This document shows positions 38,083 to 46,776 of a stretch of DNA of 64,000 nt, one piece after another. The stretch spans positions 868,001 to 932,000 of the forward strand of contig NZ_JACIEN010000001.1 of NCBI RefSeq assembly GCF_014196925.1, read 5' to 3'. Position 1 is the stretch's first letter. Every line of letters begins with the position of its first letter. The translations under genes and the position numbers were made by a program. Origin of the DNA: Chelatococcus caeni (GTDB lineage: Bacteria; Pseudomonadota; Alphaproteobacteria; Rhizobiales; Beijerinckiaceae). The notes under the pieces are model-generated. The model saw only the letters and a program-made list of their open reading frames with translations, was not told the origin of the DNA and searched no databases.

Positions 38083-39699
38083 CTACAGCGATGTCGCTGA
38101 TTCCGGCGGTGGATTGGTGGTGGCGTTTAAAGATTCGTCGGTATTTGTCGAGGTATCGTCTCGCTTTATTTGCCCAAATAAAATGCTGACGGCGGCTGCC
38201 TCGATGTCAGGGTAATAAGATGGAACAACTATATCAAGCATCGGCCGTTCAATATTATCATCAGAATACCATCTTCTTGCTGTTCCGTTGCGATTCTTTC
38301 GTTTTCCTTTTTGAAAAATATCTCGGTACCTAAAGGGCGAAATTCCCATGAATGGGACGAAAGAAACTCTTTCGTGGCTCTCCTGTTCGATCTCGATCTC
38401 GTTGGCATGAAGTTCTTTTGCTCGGCTTTTTGGATAAGGTTCCATATAGACAACACGGTTTATGCCGCTTGCGATAATATGCTTGGTGCAGTTGTGGCAA
38501 GGAAAGGTTGTGCAATATAGTGTGCTACCTTTTATGCTTCTTCCTAGGCGTGCTGCGTCGCAGATGGCGCACATTTCAGCATGGACGACGCGCCCGTACT
38601 CGGTCAAATCCAGAATGGACGCGCCGAATAGCGCTCCTCTGCCGCGCTTAGCTTCTTCGCTTGTTATGGGTTTTTGTATAAGCTCTTCAACGATATGGGC
38701 GGGTGTTCCTATGCTCTTGGCTTTTCTTGACAAGAGTCCGTTGTCTAAAAAACGATTAACTAGATCGCGTAAAATTTCTTTTTTAACGAGTTCGTTTGGA
38801 TCGTATCCAATTCTTACATCTCTAAAATCCGGCTCTTCCATATCCCAGTAGGTGCCGCCTGAGAATTTTGGAACCTCATTGCATCCCTGTGTGATAAGTT
38901 CACCATCTGTTGTGAAGATGGCGGCGCCGACTTGTCTGGACAAATCAGATGATCGCAACGAAGCTGATTTCGCTGCATACATTCCGTACTCATCTTTAGA
39001 TGGAGAAATATCATTCCGCCCAAAGAAAGCATTTATAAAGCGCAAAATTGTGGAGTCCATTTCTCTCCGTTCTACTCCGGGAATGAATACGTCTGCCAAA
39101 TGAAATGCTTCTCGTAGTTGCTGGCCATATGGTTCGGCCTCGCTCGCATCACGCTCAATCAACAGTTTGGCGCGTTCTGAGATTTCTTGTGGAGGTATAA
39201 GGCTGCCGCGCAACTTTGCTTCAATGCGTTGTGTTCGATCGTTTATCGACCCGTAGGCGGAAATCAGTATAAACTGCCTACCATATACATTCCTCAAAAA
39301 AATAACTTCGTCCGGCCTTTTTAGTTGGCGGATAATGTAAGCTTTTCCTTCTGGAACAGATTCGTCGTCGATAGTATGCTTCTTTCTAATTGCGGTAATC
39401 TCGTTAATTGCCATGGCAGACATTGCTGCGGCATTATCGTACTTTCGGCATAGAGAATTTGCATAATCCATCTTAAAATTGGTGACCGAAAAAAAGTCGT
39501 CCGATGTGGGCTCTAGAACTTCGGTTGGGAAATACCGCATAAGCTCTGTTAATTTTATCACTTCGGAATCGTATTGAACGCCTTTCAATGCGTTCACTAA
39601 GCTAGTCGTAATTTCATCTATATCAACGCCAATTGGCCCGGCTATACCAAAAATTAACTCTGGTCGACGAACAGTCTGAATGGTAGCAGTTGGCATCAT
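38083..39699 (-). CDS. Anti-phage dCTP deaminase, AvcD/DCD type
   Basis: 538 residues from the ATG at 39699, behind AGGGGAGA; ATG at 39696 or 39723 are alternatives. The N-terminal half looks like the degenerate P-loop nucleotide-kinase-like domain of AvcD (ELIFGIAGPIGVDIDEI, no Walker Lys). The C-terminal half is a cytidine-deaminase fold: SRQVGAAIFTTDGELITQG, NEVPKFSGGTYW, VVHAEMCAICDA with the zinc His and catalytic Glu, and TTFPCHNCTKHI with the two zinc Cys. AvcD-type enzymes deaminate dCTP/dCMP on infection and starve phage of dCTP. Codons are far AT-richer than the neighbours: the line 39241-39300 is 24 of 60 G+C by count. This points to horizontal gain. An ordinary metabolic dCMP deaminase would be about 150-180 residues. 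Confidence 0.88.
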   Translation of the reverse strand: MMPTATIQTVRRPELIFGIAGPIGVDIDEITTSLVNALKGVQYDSEVIKLTELMRYFPTEVLEPTSDDFFSVTNFKMDYANSLCRKYDNAAAMSAMAINEITAIRKKHTIDDESVPEGKAYIIRQLKRPDEVIFLRNVYGRQFILISAYGSINDRTQRIEAKLRGSLIPPQEISERAKLLIERDASEAEPYGQQLREAFHLADVFIPGVERREMDSTILRFINAFFGRNDISPSKDEYGMYAAKSASLRSSDLSRQVGAAIFTTDGELITQGCNEVPKFSGGTYWDMEEPDFRDVRIGYDPNELVKKEILRDLVNRFLDNGLLSRKAKSIGTPAHIVEELIQKPITSEEAKRGRGALFGASILDLTEYGRVVHAEMCAICDAARLGRSIKGSTLYCTTFPCHNCTKHIIASGINRVVYMEPYPKSRAKELHANEIEIEQESHERVSFVPFMGISPFRYRDIFQKGKRKNRNGTARRWYSDDNIERPMLDIVVPSYYPDIEAAAVSILFGQIKRDDTSTNTDESLNATTNPPPESATSL

Positions 39700-39786
39700 C
39701 GTCTCCCCTGTGGATAAAGCCATCTACCGGTGGAATCGCGCACGCTGTATGATGTTGAAAAAACGATTCTTGGAAAAGGGTGCGCC

Positions 39787-39987
39787 ATGAGCAACAATCA
39801 GCAAGGGTGGGAATTGGATTTCCACGCTATCCAAGCAACGGTTGAACGGGTCGCGCGACGGGTCAATGCTCACTTTGTGATCGATCCGGATAAGGCCGAG
39901 GAATTTCGGGCAGCTATTTCCAAGCGCGAAGAGAACCTAAATCAGGTTTACGGGGTTCTGCATGAGAATGTTAAGGCGTCTCGATGA
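39787..39987 (+). CDS. Small ORF divergent from the deaminase, unknown
   Basis: 66 residues, mostly helical and charged, ending HENVKASR; the open frame starts earlier at 39730. AAAAGGG at 39775-39781 sits at good distance from the ATG at 39787. It shares the AT-rich composition of the deaminase and starts ~90 bases from it on the opposite strand. I do not recognise a family. It could be a regulator or partner of the deaminase, or a chance ORF covering an RNA gene like AvcI, the small RNA that restrains AvcD in Vibrio. Confidence 0.5.
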   Translation: MSNNQQGWELDFHAIQATVERVARRVNAHFVIDPDKAEEFRAAISKREENLNQVYGVLHENVKASR

Positions 39988-40072
39988 TCCCAGTCGCCTG
40001 AAATGGTAACATTACCAATTGCGGCTTTTGGGGCGCTTTGTGTCCCCTCAATAGGGGGCGGGTAAATTTGGG
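39988..40072. other. End of the AT-rich segment, with a hairpin
   Basis: Continues the AT-rich composition. Contains a TGGTA/TACCA repeat near 40002-40015 and a GTCCCCT/AGGGGGC hairpin with CAAT loop (40042-40059) that could end transcription of the 66-residue ORF. At 40073 the sequence switches to the phhA-like remnant. Confidence 0.5.
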
Positions 40073-40321
40073 CTATTTAAGTCTGGTCTTCCGCTCCCTA
40101 AACCCCCGCCAATAATCCCCCGTCCCCTGTCGCACCACCACATCCTCCGCCCCGATCTCGAACGGCGTCAGCTCCGGCTCCGTCCGCAGCCGGATGTACA
40201 ATTCCAAAAAATCCGTCTCCCGCATCAGCGCGAACAGGTCCTCGAACCGCTCGATGATGAAATGATCGCCAGCCGTCGTCGACGTAGTAGCCGGTGTACA
40301 GGATCCGGTTGACGTTCAGCG
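40073..40321 (-). pseudogene. Decayed 3' end of a second phenylalanine 4-hydroxylase gene
   Basis: The minus strand encodes ERFEDLFALMRETDFLELYI and PFEIGAEDVVVRQGTGDYW, nearly the same as the C-terminus of intact phhA at 41005, ending in an in-frame TAG (40073-40075). A frameshift near 40277 separates it from an upstream matching YYVDD stretch, beyond which similarity is lost at about 40320. The catalytic core is missing. Differences from phhA are spread throughout, so it is an old paralog remnant, not a recent copy. It borders the AT-rich deaminase segment. Confidence 0.85.
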
Positions 40322-40378
40322 ACGTCCGCGCGGGGCCGACGACCCCGATCTGCCCGCGGTCGTTCCCGCCTGCCCAGC

Positions 40379-40900
40379 CTATTTCCCCGGCGCAGCCGCC
40401 GCCGTCTCCCCTGGCGGCAAGATCCGGAACGTGAACGTCGTCACCTTTTCCCCTGGACCAAACGGCCCCGGAACCTCGTGGCTGACGGGCGGCAGGCTCT
40501 TGAGATAGGCCGCGATCGCCATGGCGTCGTCGGGCGTGAGATTGGCGAAGGCGTGCCAGGGCATGATCGGCGCGAGGATGCGGCCGTCCGGCCGCTCGCC
40601 GGTCTGGATCGCCGTCACGATCTGCTCCTTGGTCCAGCTGCCGATGCCGGTTTCGTTGTCGGGCGTGATGTTGCGGCCGACGAAGACGCCTTCGCCCGGA
40701 ATCTCGAAGCCGACGTCGGAGCCGCCGAGAAAGCGCGACATGTCGGGTGAACCGAAGAGATAGCCCGGCGTGTGGCAGTCATTGCAGCCGCCGATGGTGA
40801 CGAGATATTTGCCCCGCGCGACCTCAGCGTCCTCGGCGAGCGCCGGCAATGCCTGTGCGATGCCCGAGGCGGCCAGAAACACAAGAAGAATCCGTGACAT
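40379..40900 (-). CDS. Periplasmic c-type cytochrome
   Basis: 173 residues with a signal peptide (ILLVFLAASGIAQALPALA) and one heme c site, GGCNDCHTPGYLFG. The axial Met is probably in APIMPWHAFANLT. The overall form (MSRFLGGSDVGFEIPGEGVF, VGRNITPDNETGIGSWT) resembles single cytochrome domains of dehydrogenase cytochrome subunits. It probably carries electrons in the periplasm. The partner is unknown. ATG at 40900 preferred over an open frame extending 30 bases upstream. Confidence 0.9.
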   Translation of the reverse strand: MSRILLVFLAASGIAQALPALAEDAEVARGKYLVTIGGCNDCHTPGYLFGSPDMSRFLGGSDVGFEIPGEGVFVGRNITPDNETGIGSWTKEQIVTAIQTGERPDGRILAPIMPWHAFANLTPDDAMAIAAYLKSLPPVSHEVPGPFGPGEKVTTFTFRILPPGETAAAAPGK

Positions 40901-41004
40901 GACTCTTCTCCCTCCGCTTGCCCGCGTCATGGCTGGGAAGGATAAAATTTAACATAAACTGAAATCTTCTTCCATGCCGGTAGCCGCAACCGGCCGGGCG
41001 TGCG

Positions 41005-41880
41005 TTACTTGAGATGCGACTTCGCCTGCGGAAACTCGCGCCAGTATTCGCCGGTCCCCCGTCGCACCACCACATCCTCCGGCCCGATCTCGAACGGCGT
41101 CAGCTCCGGCTCCGTCCGCAGCCGCGTGTACAATTCCAGAAAATCCGTCTGGCGCATGAGGGCGAACAGGTCCTCGAAGCGGTCGATGACGAAGTAGGTG
41201 GCCTGGAAGTCGTCGATGTAATAGCCGGTGCGCAGCACGCGTTCGAGGTCGAAGGCGAGGAAGTTGGCGGAGGGGTCCTCGACCACGTATTTCGCCTCGC
41301 CGTAGGAGGAGGCGATGCCGGCGCCGTAGGCCTTGATGCCCTCGGGCTTGCGGATGAGGCCGAACTCGATGGTGTACCAGTTGAGCCGGGCGAGGAACTT
41401 CACGCCCTTGTTGTCGCAGGCGACGAGCCCCGTGCGGCCGTATTCGCGCATGTAGTCGGCATAGGCCGGGTTCGTCAGTAGCGGCACGTGGCCGAAGACG
41501 TCGTGGAAGATGTCGGGTTCTTCGAGATAGTCGAGCTGCGCCCGGCTGCGGATGAAGGTGCCGGCCGGGAAGCGCCGGTCGGACAGCATCTGGAAGAAGG
41601 GGCGCGAGGGGATGAGGCCGGGCACGGCCACCACCTCCCAGCCGGTGAGGCGCCTCAGGCGCTCGTTCATGGCGCGGAAGTCCGGCACGCCCTCGGGGCC
41701 GATGCCGAGGGCGGCGAGCCCGTCGAGATATTCCTGGCAGATATGGCCTTCCAGCGTCTTGCGCTGGCGCTCGAAGAGGATGCCCCAGGTCGCGTGGTCC
41801 TCGGCGCTGTAGCGCTCCCAGTCCTGCGCGATGATGCAGTCTTCGACGCTCTGCGCGTTCAACACGGCGTGCGTGGACAT
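41005..41880 (-). CDS. phhA: Phenylalanine 4-hydroxylase
   Basis: 291 residues, the size of bacterial monomeric enzymes. It converts phenylalanine to tyrosine with tetrahydropterin and O2. The iron ligands are the two His of DIFHDVFGHVPLL and the Glu of WYTIEFGL; SSYGEAKYVVEDP is also conserved. GGGAGG lies before the ATG at 41880; the open frame reaches 42027. A decayed relative of its 3' end lies at 40073-40321, with the cytochrome c gene in between. Confidence 0.96.
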   Translation of the reverse strand: MSTHAVLNAQSVEDCIIAQDWERYSAEDHATWGILFERQRKTLEGHICQEYLDGLAALGIGPEGVPDFRAMNERLRRLTGWEVVAVPGLIPSRPFFQMLSDRRFPAGTFIRSRAQLDYLEEPDIFHDVFGHVPLLTNPAYADYMREYGRTGLVACDNKGVKFLARLNWYTIEFGLIRKPEGIKAYGAGIASSYGEAKYVVEDPSANFLAFDLERVLRTGYYIDDFQATYFVIDRFEDLFALMRQTDFLELYTRLRTEPELTPFEIGPEDVVVRRGTGEYWREFPQAKSHLK

Positions 41881-42152
41881 CGCTTGCCTCCCTGACGTGC
41901 GGGAGCCGGCTACGGATGCGGCCTCGCGACAGGCTCCGCCGGCATAACGCACGAAGCGGCGTGGCAGGTCCGCCCGGCCCGCAGGACGTCCTTTTCGGAT
42001 CATCGCGCCTTGCCCCCTCGGCGGCAAGGCTGCCCCCCGCGCGGCGGGATGGCTGGACGGCGCGACTTCGGCTAAACCCGTGAGAACAGGGCGGGGGCCC
42101 TTGCCGCACGCGAGCGGCCGGCGCCCGACGCCCGCCTGGAGAGCACGTCACC

Positions 42153-42902
42153 ATGGCTTCCACTGTGAGACTGGGCGTCAACATCGATCACGTCGCCACC
42201 ATCCGCAATGCGCGCGGCGGGGACCATCCCGATCCCGTGCGCGCGGCCCATGCCGCCGTCGCGGCCGGGGCGGACGGCATCACCGCGCATCTGCGCGAGG
42301 ACCGGCGCCACATCCGCGACGAGGATATCGCGCGCCTCAAGGCCGAGCTGCCGGTGCCGCTCAATTTCGAGATGGCGGCGGAGGAGGAGATGGTGGCGAT
42401 CGCCCTCGCCACCCTGCCGCACGCCGCCTGCCTGGTGCCGGAGAAGCGCGAGGAACGCACGACCGAGGGCGGTCTCGACATCGTGACCGGCTATGCGCAT
42501 CTGCGGCCCATGGTCGCCGAACTGACCGGCGCCGGCATCCGCGTCTCGCTCTTCATCGAGCCGGACGAGGCCGTCCTGGAGACGGCGGCGGCGCTGCTCG
42601 CCCCGGTGGTCGAGCTGCACACCGGATCCTATGCCGAGGCGGTGCAGGCGGGGGACGAGGCGCGCATCGCCCACGAGCTCGAGCGCCTGCGCAGGGCGGC
42701 GGCGCGCGCCGCCCACTACCATATCGAGGTGCACGCCGGCCACGGGCTCACCACGGCCAATGTCGGGCCGGTCGCGGCGATCCCGGAGGTGGCCGAGCTC
42801 AACATCGGCCACTACATCATCGGCGAGGCCGTCTTCATCGGGCTCGAAGGGGCCGTGCGGGCCATGCGCGCGGCCATCGAGGCCGGGCGCGCCGGCGCGT
42901 AA
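42153..42902 (+). CDS. pdxJ: Pyridoxine 5'-phosphate synthase
   Basis: 249 residues. PdxJ closes the pyridine ring from 1-deoxyxylulose 5-phosphate and aminoacetone phosphate in vitamin B6 synthesis. Signatures: [64 protein letters not shown] and [13 protein letters not shown], ending with [15 protein letters not shown]. It is nine bases before acpS and starts the pdxJ-acpS-lepB-rnc-era-recO run. Confidence 0.97.
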   Translation: MASTVRLGVNIDHVATIRNARGGDHPDPVRAAHAAVAAGADGITAHLREDRRHIRDEDIARLKAELPVPLNFEMAAEEEMVAIALATLPHAACLVPEKREERTTEGGLDIVTGYAHLRPMVAELTGAGIRVSLFIEPDEAVLETAAALLAPVVELHTGSYAEAVQAGDEARIAHELERLRRAAARAAHYHIEVHAGHGLTTANVGPVAAIPEVAELNIGHYIIGEAVFIGLEGAVRAMRAAIEAGRAGA

Positions 42903-42910
42903 GGGGTGCC

Positions 42911-43315
42911 ATGATCATCGGCATAGGCTCCGATCTCTGCGACATCCGCCGCATCGAGCGCTCGCTGGCGCGCTTCGGCGAGCGCTTCACCCACCGCGTC
43001 TACACCGAGGGCGAGCGCGCGAAGAGCGACCGGCGGGCGGCGCGGGCCGCCTCCTATGCGCGGCGTTTCGCCGCCAAGGAGGCCTGCGCCAAGGCGCTCG
43101 GCACGGGCATGCGGCTCGGCGTCTTCTGGCGCGACATGGAGGTGGTCAACCTGCCCGGCGGGCGCCCCACCATGCGCCTGACCGGCGGCGCGCTGAAGCG
43201 GCTCGAGGAGATGACGCCGCCCGGCCACGAGGCGGTGGTGCACGTGTCGCTGACCGACGATCCGCCGCTGGCGCAGGCCTTCGTCATCATCGAGGCGCTG
43301 GCGCGGCCGGGTTGA
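42911..43315 (+). CDS. acpS: Holo-[acyl-carrier-protein] synthase
   Basis: 134 residues. AcpS moves phosphopantetheine from CoA to apo-ACP. The metal Asp is in [15 protein letters not shown] and the Glu-Lys pair in [15 protein letters not shown]. GAVxVSLTDD-like VVHVSLTDD is near the end. The ATG follows AAGGGG eight bases after the pdxJ stop. Confidence 0.96.
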   Translation: MIIGIGSDLCDIRRIERSLARFGERFTHRVYTEGERAKSDRRAARAASYARRFAAKEACAKALGTGMRLGVFWRDMEVVNLPGGRPTMRLTGGALKRLEEMTPPGHEAVVHVSLTDDPPLAQAFVIIEALARPG

Positions 43316-43526
43316 TCGTGCCACGCTCGCGCCGCAATCACATCCGCTATGGCCTGCGCCGGTTCGCGTTGCGGCGCGGGAGCGTATCGGCTAGACCGCA
43401 ACGGATTCTTTGAACAGGCGCGGCCTGCGGCGGGCTTTCCGTCGGCCGTCACGAGCAATGGTTGGAGCCGCTCCACGTGGCGTCGAAAAACGTGGTCCGG
43501 TGAGGGTTCCCGAGAAGGCACGATCG

Positions 43527-44297
43527 ATGGACGAGGCGCGCGTGGACGATACGAAGAAGAAAGCCGACCAGGGCGGCGTTCTCGAGACGGTCAAGGTCAT
43601 CGTCCAGGCGCTGCTGATCGCCCTCGTGGTGCGCACCTTCCTGTTCCAGCCCTTCAACATCCCCTCGGGCTCGCTGATCCCGACCCTGCTGATCGGCGAC
43701 TATCTCTTCGTCTCGAAATATTCCTACGGCTATTCGCGCTATTCCTTCCCCTTCGGGCCGCCGCTGTTCTCCGGCCGCATCTGGGGCTCGGAGCCCAAGC
43801 GCGGCGACATCGCCGTCTTCAAGCTGCCGAAGGACAATTCGACCGACTACATCAAGCGCGTCGTCGGCCTGCCGGGCGACACCATCCAGATGATCGACGG
43901 CGTGCTGCACATCAACGGCGAGGCGGTGAAGCGCGAGCGCGTCGGCAACTACGTCACGCAGGATTCCTGGGGCCGCGACATCGAGGTGCCGATGTACCGC
44001 GAGACGCTGCCCGGCGGCACCACCCATACCGTCATCGAGCGCGACGGCGACCGCGGCTACTGGGACAACACCTACGTCTACAAGGTGCAGCCCGGCCACT
44101 ACTTCATGATGGGCGACAACCGCGACAATTCCACCGACAGCCGCGACGAGAACGCCGTCGGCCAGGTGCCCTTCGAGAACCTCGTCGGCCGCGCCGAGAT
44201 CATCTTCTTCTCCATCGGGGAGGGAAGCGCCGGCTGGAAGGTGTGGGAATGGCCGTGGACGGTGCGCTGGGAGCGCATCTTCAACCCGGTGAAGTGA
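43527..44297 (+). CDS. lepB: Signal peptidase I
   Basis: 256 residues. One N-terminal membrane anchor (VIVQALLIALVVRTFLFQPF) precedes the periplasmic protease. The nucleophile Ser is in NIPSGSLIPTLLIGDYLFVS, with Leu where most homologs have Met after SGS, and the base Lys is in DYIKRVVGLPGD. FMMGDNRDNSTDSR is the box E motif. It removes signal peptides. ATG at 43527 is chosen because the open frame upstream lacks family similarity; GAGAAGG lies before it. Confidence 0.95.
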   Translation: MDEARVDDTKKKADQGGVLETVKVIVQALLIALVVRTFLFQPFNIPSGSLIPTLLIGDYLFVSKYSYGYSRYSFPFGPPLFSGRIWGSEPKRGDIAVFKLPKDNSTDYIKRVVGLPGDTIQMIDGVLHINGEAVKRERVGNYVTQDSWGRDIEVPMYRETLPGGTTHTVIERDGDRGYWDNTYVYKVQPGHYFMMGDNRDNSTDSRDENAVGQVPFENLVGRAEIIFFSIGEGSAGWKVWEWPWTVRWERIFNPVK

Positions 44298-44313
44298 AAG
44301 ACGGTGCAATAAG

Positions 44314-45021
44314 TTGGGCCGCAAATCCGCCGATACCGCCGCGCTCGAAGCGCAGCTCGCCTATTCCTTCGCCGACAAGGATCTCCTGAAGCGCGCGCTG
44401 ACCCATGTCAGCGCCTCGCCCTCCGACAAGACGCGCTCCTACCAGCGCCTCGAGTTCCTGGGCGACAGGGTGCTCGGCCTGTCGGTCGCCGACATGCTGC
44501 TCGCCGCCTTCCCGGCGGCGGAGGAGGGCGAGCTGTCGCGCCGCCTCGCCGAGCTCGTGCGCAAGGAGAGCTGCGCCGAGGTCGCCCAGGCCTGGGACGT
44601 CGGGCCGCACCTGCACCTCGGCGACGGCGAGGTCTCCTCCGGTGCGCGCCGCAACCATGCTATCCTCGCCGACGTGTGCGAGGCCATCGTCGGCGCGGTC
44701 TTCCTCGATGGGGGCTACGACGCGGCGCGCGCGCTGGTCGAGCGGGCCTTCGCGGCGCGCCTGCATGCCCCACGCCGCCCGCTGCGCGACGCCAAGACGG
44801 CGCTGCAGGAGTGGGCGCAGGGGCGCGGCCTGCCGGCGCCGACCTATGAGCTCGTCGAGCGCTCCGGGCCGGACCATGCGCCCGAGTTCGTCATCGGCGT
44901 CAATGTCGAGGGCATGGTGCAGGCGCAAGGGCGCGGCACGGCCAAGCGCAATGCCGAGCAGGCTGCGGCCGAGGCCTTCCTGCTGCGCGAGAGGATCTGG
45001 ACGGTGAATCAGGATGTCTGA
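44314..45021 (+). CDS. rnc: Ribonuclease III
   Basis: 235 residues from a TTG start. It cleaves double-stranded RNA in rRNA and mRNA processing. The signature RLEFLGDRVLGLSVAD and the second acidic site DVCEAIVGAVFLDGG are intact; the C-terminal dsRNA-binding domain starts at DAKTALQEWAQGRG and includes GTAKRNAEQAAAEAFL. Its end overlaps era by eight bases, so the two are coupled, as in many bacteria. Confidence 0.96.
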   Translation: MGRKSADTAALEAQLAYSFADKDLLKRALTHVSASPSDKTRSYQRLEFLGDRVLGLSVADMLLAAFPAAEEGELSRRLAELVRKESCAEVAQAWDVGPHLHLGDGEVSSGARRNHAILADVCEAIVGAVFLDGGYDAARALVERAFAARLHAPRRPLRDAKTALQEWAQGRGLPAPTYELVERSGPDHAPEFVIGVNVEGMVQAQGRGTAKRNAEQAAAEAFLLRERIWTVNQDV

Positions 45022-45964
45022 CGAGAACGCAGGCGAAAACGCTGCAGAAAACGCTTCTCCGGCAGGCGGGGCGACGCGCTGCGGCTTCGTGGCCCTGATC
45101 GGCGCGCCCAACGCCGGCAAGTCGACGCTCGTCAACGCCCTCGTCGGCACCAAGGTCTCCATCGTCTCGCGCAAGGTGCAGACGACGCGCGCCCTCGTGC
45201 GCGGCATCGCGCTCGAAGGCGAGAGCCAGATCATCTTCGTCGATACGCCGGGCATCTTCCGGCCCAAGCGCCGGCTCGACCGCGCCATGGTGACCTCGGC
45301 CTGGGGCGGGGCGGGGGACGCGGATGTCGTCTGCCTCCTCATCGACGCGCGCAAGGGCCTCGACGAGGAGAGTGAGGCCATCCTCGGCAAGCTCGCGGAC
45401 ATCCGCCAGCCGAAGGTGCTCATCCTCAACAAGGTCGACGTGGTGCAGAAGGAGAAGCTCCTCCAGCTCGCCGCCGACATCAACGCCCGCCAGCCCTTCG
45501 CCGAGACCTTCATGGTCTCGGCGCTGTCCGGCAGCGGCGTCGCCGGCATGCGCGCCAAGCTCGCCACCATGATGCCGCCGGGCCCCTGGCTCTACCCGGA
45601 AGACCAGGTGTCGGACGCGCCGCTGCGCATGCTCGCCGCCGAGATCACGCGCGAGAAGCTGTTCGAGCGCCTGCACGACGAGCTGCCCTATTCCTCCACG
45701 GTTGAGACCGAGCAGTGGCAGCAGATGAAGGACGGCTCGGTGCGCATCGAGCAGACGATCTACGTGGAGCGCGAGAGCCAGCGCAAGATCGTGCTCGGCA
45801 AGGGCGGCCAGGCCATCAAGACCATCGGCTCGCTCGCCCGGGCCGAGATCGCCGAGGTCGCCGAGACGAAGGTGCACCTGTTCCTCTTCGTCAAGGTGCG
45901 CGAGAATTGGAGCGACGATCCCGCCCGCTACCGCGAGATGGGGCTGGAGTTTCCGAAGGGCTGA
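45014..45964 (+). CDS. era: GTPase Era
   Basis: 316 residues. GTPase domain with [16 protein letters not shown] (P-loop), VDTPGIF and LNKVD, then a KH domain (RKIVLGKGGQAIKTIG). Era binds 16S rRNA and aids 30S maturation. It overlaps rnc and precedes recO by 30 bases in the same operon. Confidence 0.97.
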   Translation: MSDENAGENAAENASPAGGATRCGFVALIGAPNAGKSTLVNALVGTKVSIVSRKVQTTRALVRGIALEGESQIIFVDTPGIFRPKRRLDRAMVTSAWGGAGDADVVCLLIDARKGLDEESEAILGKLADIRQPKVLILNKVDVVQKEKLLQLAADINARQPFAETFMVSALSGSGVAGMRAKLATMMPPGPWLYPEDQVSDAPLRMLAAEITREKLFERLHDELPYSSTVETEQWQQMKDGSVRIEQTIYVERESQRKIVLGKGGQAIKTIGSLARAEIAEVAETKVHLFLFVKVRENWSDDPARYREMGLEFPKG

Positions 45965-45994
45965 GCCCCGCGGGGCGTGCCATCCGGGTGAGCC

Positions 45995-46768
45995 ATGGAA
46001 TGGCAGGACGAAGGCATCGTGCTCGGCGCCAGGCGCCACGGCGAGGCCAATGTCATCCTCGAGTTGATGACGGCGGCGCACGGCCGCCACATGGGCCTCG
46101 TGCGCGGCGGGCGCTCGCGCCGCCTGCAGCCCGTCCTGCAGCCGGGCAATAGCGTCGCCGTCGTCTGGCGCGCCCGCATCGAGGAGCACCTCGGCCTCTA
46201 TGCGGTGGAGGCGACGGCCATGCGCGCCGCCCGCTTCATCGCATCCCCGCTCGCGCTCCACGGCCTCGGCACCCTGACGGCCCTGCTGCGCCTGATGCCG
46301 GAGCGCGACCCGCATCCCGGTCTCTATGAAGCGCTGACCGTGCTCATGGAGCACATGGACGATCCCGCCATCGCCCCGGCGCTCATCGTGCGCTTCGAGC
46401 TCGCCATGCTCGCCGAGCTCGGCTTCGGCCTCGACCTTTCGAGCTGCGCCGCCACCGGCGGCACGCAGGAGCTCGTCTATGTCTCGCCGAAGTCCGGCCG
46501 CGCCGTCTCGCGCGCGGCGGGCGAGCCCTACCGTGACCGGCTGCTGCCGCTGCCCTCCTTCCTGCGCGAGGGCGGCCTCGTCGACACGATCGGCACCGCC
46601 GACGTGCTCGCCGGCTTCCAGCTGACGGGGCTCTTCTTCGCCCGCCACGTCTACGAGCCGCGCGGCCTTACCGAGCCCGACGCCCGCCGGCGCCTGATCG
46701 AGTTTCTCGCGCGCGGCGAGGCGGCCGGACAGGACCCTCTCCCCACGAGCGGGGAGAGGGCAGGGTGA
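45995..46768 (+). CDS. recO: DNA repair protein RecO
   Basis: 257 residues. The OB-fold N-terminus ([20 protein letters not shown]) and helical C-domain ([20 protein letters not shown]) are clear. RecO helps load RecA in RecFOR repair. The final ~10 residues ([10 protein letters not shown]) are encoded by a GC-rich palindromic repeat that overlaps the end of the gene, so the native C-terminus has probably been extended by a repeat insertion. Confidence 0.95.
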   Translation: MEWQDEGIVLGARRHGEANVILELMTAAHGRHMGLVRGGRSRRLQPVLQPGNSVAVVWRARIEEHLGLYAVEATAMRAARFIASPLALHGLGTLTALLRLMPERDPHPGLYEALTVLMEHMDDPAIAPALIVRFELAMLAELGFGLDLSSCAATGGTQELVYVSPKSGRAVSRAAGEPYRDRLLPLPSFLREGGLVDTIGTADVLAGFQLTGLFFARHVYEPRGLTEPDARRRLIEFLARGEAAGQDPLPTSGERAG

Positions 46769-46776
46769 GGGGCGGC
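46735..46776. repeat. GC-rich palindromic repeat overlapping the recO stop
   Basis: CCCTCTCCCC-acga-GCGGGGAGAGGG followed by CAGGGTGAGGGGC. The hairpin is perfect over ten bases. It covers the last codons and TGA of recO (46766-46768). Confidence 0.7.

Noticed and set aside
38083-40321. Integrase, attachment repeats or tRNA target at the deaminase island
   Set aside because: No recombinase gene, tRNA or flanking direct repeat was visible, so the mechanism of insertion is left open.
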